Shown one piece after another: positions 60,034 to 64,000 of a stretch of 64,000 nt of DNA. The notes below the pieces were generated by a model. That model had not been told where the DNA came from. It saw only the letters and a program-made list of their open reading frames with translations, and searched no databases. The stretch's first letter is position 1, and the number at the start of each line of letters is the position of its first letter. Source of the DNA: Trichodelitschia bisporula (lineage: Eukaryota; Ascomycota; Dothideomycetes; Phaeotrichales; Phaeotrichaceae); NCBI GenBank assembly GCA_010356995.1, contig ML996703.1:682001-746000 (forward strand), read 5' to 3'. The position numbers and the translations under genes were made by a program.

Positions 60034-62906
60034 GGTGGCTGATTGAAGAAGAGATGTGGGTATTACAAGGCTGTACGGCGGGGTTGGGTGGAGAAGAAGA
60101 TGTAGCTGGTTGCAAAGGAGCGTACTAGGAAAAATAAGTCTTCCGATTAACCAAAATGTGACGAGTGAGAGTTACAGAATGAGAAGAGGAGAGAGGGTGA
60201 GCGAGAGGGCGCGTCGACGAGATTATCAACATTCAGGCGCAGGGCGGGCGCGCGGGAGGGATGCGGGGGCTTGGGAGACCAAGCGCAGGATTCGGGGGCG
60301 AAGGGCCGTTGTTCGAAATGAGGTCGGCTTTGCCTGGACCAGCAAACCAGGCCTTCGGCTGGCAGTGGCTTAGCGGCCATACCCGGAGCTGAATATGCTG
60401 AGCGTGGGATTATTGCGTCCTGGGCATTCCTGTACTGGCTGGGGTTGACGAGCTGAGAATAAGCAGCAGTTGGACAACGGACCAGTTGACTGCAGTTGAT
60501 TATACGAAGGGGACACGAGCCGTGGATAGAGTAAGGCACGATAAGGATTCAGCTCGAGTTTCCGGGTTGGCCATGGAGAGTACGGAGTACAGTACGTTAA
60601 ACGTGATCATCAAGAGGCCCACGCACTGTTGGATAGTTGGATAAGTTGGCCGATGGGAGCACTTGAGGACCCGACTCCCCTGAGGGCTAAGGAGTGACCC
60701 CCCACAAGGCGAGAATGACAGTTGCGCAAAGTGCGAGATGGCCTCCTCAGGGGGTTACCCGTCCCCGCAGCTAGGGGGGGCTTGCATGGCTTGGCCATTT
60801 GGGGTTTAGGTGGTGCCTTCCAGCGCGTGTTGCGCGACTACCGGGGTTGGTGAGAAGCGCAATACGAGCTGCTGAACTTCATCGTCGTTCGGTCAGTCCT
60901 CCGGCGCGCGGTAAGCAACGAACTAGCCGCCAGGTCTCTACCGGTACGTCGATCGGTCTCCGCACTCCATATCTCGGGTTGAATCATGGCCGGACTCCGC
61001 AGGTAGCGTAGCCTCCCCCGGATCTACAAGTGAACGTTGCACGTGTATGACCACGCTCAAGACATGACATCGACACTACCTCCGCTTCCACTTGTCTTCA
61101 TGTCAAACTGTGGTTGCTGTCTGTGAGCCTCCGGTGATTGAAACTCGGGCGCTTTTTACGGCGCTGTACCTTTTGAGCCGAAGGCGCAAGCCTCTTTCGC
61201 GGTGGTTGCCAACTCTACGCACTATTGGCCAAGGAAGCATCGAAGGCGCTTCGGTGCAAGGGCTCGTGATGGGGGGATGGCGACGCATCTTCCAACGGTG
61301 GGACGTTGGTCGTGGGGTCATCTGCATCTTGTGGGAACATACGGTATGTAATTGCGAGTGGTAAGAGGTGAGAGTTGGTTGAAAGTGTTTGGTGGTCGGA
61401 ATACAGTTCAAGCATTACCCCACACCGGTGGCAATGCGCTGACGGCTCGCATTGGTGTGGTTCGACGTCGTAGCCGTCTGGTGCGGCCTTCCTCTTCTGC
61501 TCTCCTCGTCAGGCATCGTCAGTGACAAGGGGAAGGAAAGGAGCATGCACATCGCCGCGCGCTATGAGGCTTAGCGTCTCACCGTCGACCACCCCCTGCT
61601 TGAGGCGGTAGCACTCGAGAAAGCTTAGCGTTTCCCCAGCTTCTGGAGAATCTGTTCACCCATCGCAACACCAAACATAGCTCACCATCCATAATCTATC
61701 CGCCGCTGAACCGGTATCGCTTCTGCTTCACAGCTTTGCCTCGTACTCGTCATTTCCATCTCTCGTCGTCGTCGGGGTCGCCGGTGTGCTGCGCTCTTTT
61801 CAATAGGCGAGGACAGAGCATACGTGGGCTCAGCCAGCCCAAGCCTACACTATCGCGAACTAGCCGCCGCTATCCCTTGATCCAAGCTGCCCATGGCATC
61901 TAGAGCTGCACATCAAGATCCACTTCCGCGCGCTTACACAAGATGAGCCTCGGCTAGCGCTGCGTCGTGGGAAAACCGTGCGGCCGGTCTAGATGTCGTG
62001 GGATCTACGGTAGCATGGGATGCTCGGCTTTGACCACGCCTGTGGATACCCGATGTCCCAAAGCTCACACTATTGCTTTGCGCCGAACTATCCCACCCTT
62101 TTAGGTTCCGATGTCCCTCATATCAGCCGGGGTATCAAAGCTCATCACCATGTTGAAGTCTGTGCTCCGGTCGCCATGCCAGACTTGAACGTCATCTGTG
62201 TCACCCATATGATGAACCGGAGACAGAGACGGCAATACTGGCCAACTGATGAATTGACTTCTCTTAGTGGCTGTTCAGAGCTTACCTCCAATCAAACTCT
62301 TTAAGTTCCGCCATTCACTATGCGTTCATCATCACCAGTACCACGTGACCTGGATATCTCGACGTTCTCATGAGCAGCCTCAATGTCGAAGGAAAACCGA
62401 TCTCATGCTCATCTAAGTCTCTGTGGTCATTTCAGTCTTATTGCTTACCACCACTACTAGGAATTTCTTCTAAGTGGTCTCTCGGAGTGTTTTCTCCTAC
62501 GTCGGAGTTCCGAGGACGACTTCAATTTCGGCCTATCATCCCACCAATGCGGCGATCATGGTCCAAACGACGTCCTCTGATTAGTGCCAAACTTATCAAT
62601 GAGTTAAGGAATCCATCCGCTCAGGATTTCTAATCAGACATGAACATCTTTGGAACAAAGTGGATAGAAATGAGATGACTTGATTGTTGACTTGGGGGAA
62701 ACCCTCACTATCTACACAACCAGTATGCTTGCATCTCTCAGGCGTAACTGCAGTGACAGTAATGGTGATTTCCCTTGAGTAACCAGACAGGCACGGCGGT
62801 CTCGGTGGGAAGTGACCAATCGAGGACCTATTGCACCTGGCAACATCAGTCGGTCTGTTGTTTACAGAGGTAGCATCCTACGAGTTCTCTGCCCAAGGTC
62901 AAGCGA
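60034..62906. other. Gene-poor stretch
   Basis: About 2.9 kb. The start is the promoter of the GPI-protein gene. The rest has only short motif-free frames and no repeat that I can recognise. Confidence 0.4.
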
Positions 62907-62912
62907 TATAAA
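62907..62912 (+). promoter_or_regulatory. TATA box of the terminal gene
   Basis: The sequence tataaa lies 97 bases upstream of the ATG at 63004, followed by a C/T-rich leader. Confidence 0.5.
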
Positions 62913-63003
62913 GGCCGTTACAGCCAGGTGCCGTTGTCTCCCCGCTCAGATTCTGTTTCAATCGTTCCACAATTATCTGACATCATCTCAATTCACTTAT
63001 GCA

Positions 63004-64000
63004 ATGACCGCCAAGTCTGCCAGCGATATGTCAACTCTAACAGCTCAGAAGTCCTATCCACTGGGTCTCGGAGACCTGACTCTAGGGACCAGGATCGTAT
63101 CGGCAACAGAATCCTCTTCCCGGGCACTCGCTTCTGATGATATTCACCGTCCGGTCCCGGGTGTATACACAGCCCAAGAGCTCGTCCAGCGAACCTCCCC
63201 TCTCCTCGACTCCGTCATCGCCCAACTCGGTCTAGATCCTTCAGGCGGCCCCTCCGCCCAGGACATTCTTCTCGACAGCCTTGCCGAAAGCCTTTCATCC
63301 ACAGGTAAACTCTCCACCTTACCCATCATGAAAACCGACCTCAAAACCGACGAGATAATCCGGAACTCCGATATTATCGGCCTTACCCTCGTCACCTACG
63401 CCCGCTCGTCCAGCAACCCCTCCACCGGCAACCCAGCACTCCACATCCGCTGCCGCGAACGCCACCCCTGGGCGCGCACAGTCAGAGTCCTTCTCTTAGG
63501 CTCGCGCGGCCACCCTGACCTCCTTCAGGTCTACGACGAATGGCCGCACCGGCTGATCCGCCTACGCGATGCACTCCTACCCTTCGAGAACTTCGCGGAA
63601 GTGCCCCTTGTCATAACTAGCCGGCACGGTCTTCGAAGCGTGGAAAAACACTGCGGCATTAGCTTTCCGCGTGCCCTTTCCGGCAACTTCTCCAAAGGAG
63701 ACGGGTTCCCCCTTGGAGGGGTCATCATGCTCGCGAAGGCCCTGATGGGCCCGATCTCCAAGGCGGCGGGTACGGATTCCAGTACGCCCACGGCACCGTG
63801 CTGCCGGCTTTTCTATCGGGCTCTGCGAGCCGCAATCTTTTGCGCTACCACCCTGCCTTCATTGATACCAGCCAGACGGCTCGGCTCCCCGTTGGCGCCA
63901 AGCAGTGGTACGAAACCCCACGCGTGGAGATCGCGCATTCGGGAGCGCCGTCAGGTTTGGCGGAGGAGCACTGGCCCGCTGCTGTGCCGGTGGTCCGCTC
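63004..64000 (+). CDS. Unidentified protein, partial, with unexplained frame changes
   Basis: The frame opens at 63004 (MTAKSASDMSTLTAQKSYPL) behind a TATA box and leaves the window without a stop. Codon choice is C-ending throughout. From 63004 to about 63620 one frame looks coding (for example LQVYDEWPHRLIRLRDALLP). From about 63622 to 63710 a second frame looks better (GTVFEAWKNTAALAFRVPF), and from about 63750 to the end a third (GYGFQYAHGTVLPAFLSGSA, then KQWYETPRVEIAHSG). I find no pair of standard introns that joins all three, although a GT donor at about 63683 and the CAG at about 63782 could join the last two. It could be a decaying gene, one with odd introns, or one with assembly errors. 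No family is recognised. Confidence 0.5.
   Translation, partial: MTAKSASDMSTLTAQKSYPLGLGDLTLGTRIVSATESSSRALASDDIHRPVPGVYTAQELVQRTSPLLDSVIAQLGLDPSGGPSAQDILLDSLAESLSSTGKLSTLPIMKTDLKTDEIIRNSDIIGLTLVTYARSSSNPSTGNPALHIRCRERHPWARTVRVLLLGSRGHPDLLQVYDEWPHRLIRLRDALLPFENFAEVPLVITSRHGLRSVEKHCGISFPRALSGNFSKGDGFPLGGVIMLAKALMGPISKAAGTDSSTPTAPCCRLFYRALRAAIFCATTLPSLIPARRLGSPLAPSSGTKPHAWRSRIRERRQVWRRSTGPLLCRWSA

Overview
The window is nuclear DNA of a filamentous ascomycete (Pezizomycotina; class not resolved). The reasons are many short GT-AG introns (mostly 44-60 nt, often with CTAAC/CTGAC-type branch sites), compact genes on both strands, and products typical of filamentous fungi: a Pmt4-type O-mannosyltransferase, a Yea4-type nucleotide-sugar transporter, an aquaglyceroporin with an NLA second motif, an EF-hand MscS channel and a GPI-anchored Ser/Thr-rich protein. 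No rRNA, tRNA or CRISPR array was recognised. Exon joins were built by eye, and each model sums to a whole number of codons.

Layout. 1-31.8 kb is a dense housekeeping block: abp1 (actin patches), a secreted PEBP-like protein, a hot-dog thioesterase, yea4, pmt4, rpt1 (proteasome ATPase), SmG, dnm1 (mitochondrial fission), cdc55 (PP2A B subunit), rpl3, sdh1, amd1 (AMP deaminase) and an uncharacterised C2H2 protein. 31.8-41.9 kb is a gene-poor island of about 10 kb. In it I find one small two-exon gene (79 aa) and, next to it, a 0.66-kb fold-back element with 62-bp terminal inverted repeats. 41.9-60 kb is again gene-dense: aquaglyceroporin, EF-hand MscS channel, pta1/symplekin, rpc25, a NUFIP-like CCCH protein, a SET-MYND protein, a lysine-rich AT-hook-like protein and a GPI-anchored cell-surface protein. 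60-63 kb is gene-poor. The last kilobase holds an unidentified gene that leaves the window and changes reading frame in a way I cannot explain with ordinary introns.

The genes do not form a pathway cluster; they look like ordinary ascomycete chromosome. Closely spaced divergent pairs (rpt1/SmG, cdc55/rpl3, rpc25/NUFIP-like) probably share promoter regions. The most unusual points are in gene structure: an 8-nt internal microexon in rpt1, a 29-nt microexon in the PEBP gene, a stop-free 93-nt intron in cdc55 whose retention would insert 31 residues, and a pta1 stop codon that appears to be made just after the last splice. I did not find a convincing new multi-gene system.
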